NCBI RefSeq assembly: GCF_900167435.1
Contig: NZ_FUWS01000003.1
Coordinates: 62,001-126,000 of the forward strand
From: Marinactinospora thermotolerans DSM 45154
GTDB taxonomy: Bacteria > Actinomycetota > Actinomycetes > Streptosporangiales > Streptosporangiaceae
DNA: 64,000 bases
Direction: 5' to 3'
Part shown: piece after piece, positions 63,832 through 64,000 of the stretch
Position numbering within the stretch: the stretch's first letter is position 1
Layout of the letters: every line of letters starts with the position of its first letter
The notes under the pieces: model-generated
Told to the model about the DNA's origin: nothing
Seen by the model: the letters and a program-made list of their open reading frames with translations, nothing else
Database searches by the model: none
Position numbers and translations under genes: made by a program

Positions 63832-64000
63832 GTGGCAGAGGGTGCCAACACCACTCCGGCGTACGCCGCCGCCGGCGTCGACATCGCCGCGGGTGAGCGC
63901 GCCGTCGACCTGATGAAGAAGCACGTGTCGCGGACCACGCGGCCCGAGCTCGTCACCGACGCCAGCGGGTTCGCCGGGCTGTTCCGGCTCGACGTGGGAC
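63832..64000 (+). CDS. purM: Phosphoribosylformylglycinamidine cyclo-ligase, N-terminus (cut by window end)
   Basis: Only the first 56 codons are visible. They read [21 protein letters not shown], then [12 protein letters not shown], the characteristic opening of PurM (AIR synthetase). GTG 63832 is preceded by GAGAGG about 6 nt upstream. It is downstream of purF in the same direction, the usual actinobacterial order. The rest of the gene lies beyond the window. Confidence 0.9.
   Translation, partial: MAEGANTTPAYAAAGVDIAAGERAVDLMKKHVSRTTRPELVTDASGFAGLFRLDVG

Overview
The window is a 64 kb stretch of chromosome from a high-GC Gram-positive actinomycete. Mycothiol genes (mshA, mshD), GlnR, CarD, a SenX3/RegX3-type phosphate system, MurT/GatD, a Rex-linked heme cluster and actinobacterial DUFs all point that way. 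The gene order resembles the central chromosome of Streptomyces and its relatives. A Nocardiopsaceae-type organism is plausible, but that is inference from general familiarity and not from a search. The region looks like ordinary core chromosome. I saw no complete insertion sequence, prophage, integron, CRISPR array or rRNA.

Layout. 1-2.2 kb: the 3' end of a subtilisin-like (mycosin-type) gene whose catalytic serine is replaced, a serine hydrolase and tRNA-Thr. 2.2-10.1 kb: rlmB, cysS, a membrane protein, ispF, carD, then phoU diverging from senX3-regX3. 10.1-17.1 kb: gpm, ybjN, mshA, an esterase, a macro-domain protein, a BlaI/M56 pair and a DUF2516 protein. 17.1-27.3 kb: a large membrane protein with a hydrolase motif, two tandem zinc metallopeptidases, DUF2207, dtd, a PAF-acetylhydrolase-like protein, DsrE, a GIDE-like protein and a nitrobindin-like protein. 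27.7-35.3 kb: a Fur-family regulator, ygfZ, murT-gatD, a degenerate ATPase-like membrane protein, and sseA-DUF1416 preceded by a cysteine leader peptide. 35.3-42.1 kb: thioredoxin, LmeA, a membrane protein fused to an ABM domain, a HAD phosphatase, an SDR protein, a 32-residue basic peptide, a histidine phosphatase and a LysR regulator. 42.2-51 kb: hemL, rraA, a stand-alone prim-pol domain, then rex-hemA-hemC-hemD-hemB. 51-54.8 kb: glutaredoxin, MoaD/ThiS, glnR, a proline-rich surface protein and mshD. 54.8-61.3 kb: pstSCAB, the Pit transporter and its DUF47 partner. 61.7-64 kb: an SCP-like protein, purF and the start of purM.

Regulation. Phosphate genes lie at both ends of the window. PHO-box-like 11-bp direct repeats are visible upstream of pstS and of phoU, consistent with RegX3/PhoP control. 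A near-consensus Rex operator overlaps the predicted rex promoter, so rex and probably the heme genes behind it respond to NADH/NAD+. A cysteine-containing leader peptide lies upstream of the rhodanese gene. Many starts carry a TANNNT -10 element 6-8 nt before the start codon, which predicts leaderless mRNAs. Strong GC hairpins close many transcription units.

No clearly novel multi-gene system is evident. The least explained items are the serine-less subtilisin, the 644-residue protein with a broken P-loop, the membrane-ABM fusion, the stand-alone prim-pol domain and the leader-peptide region.
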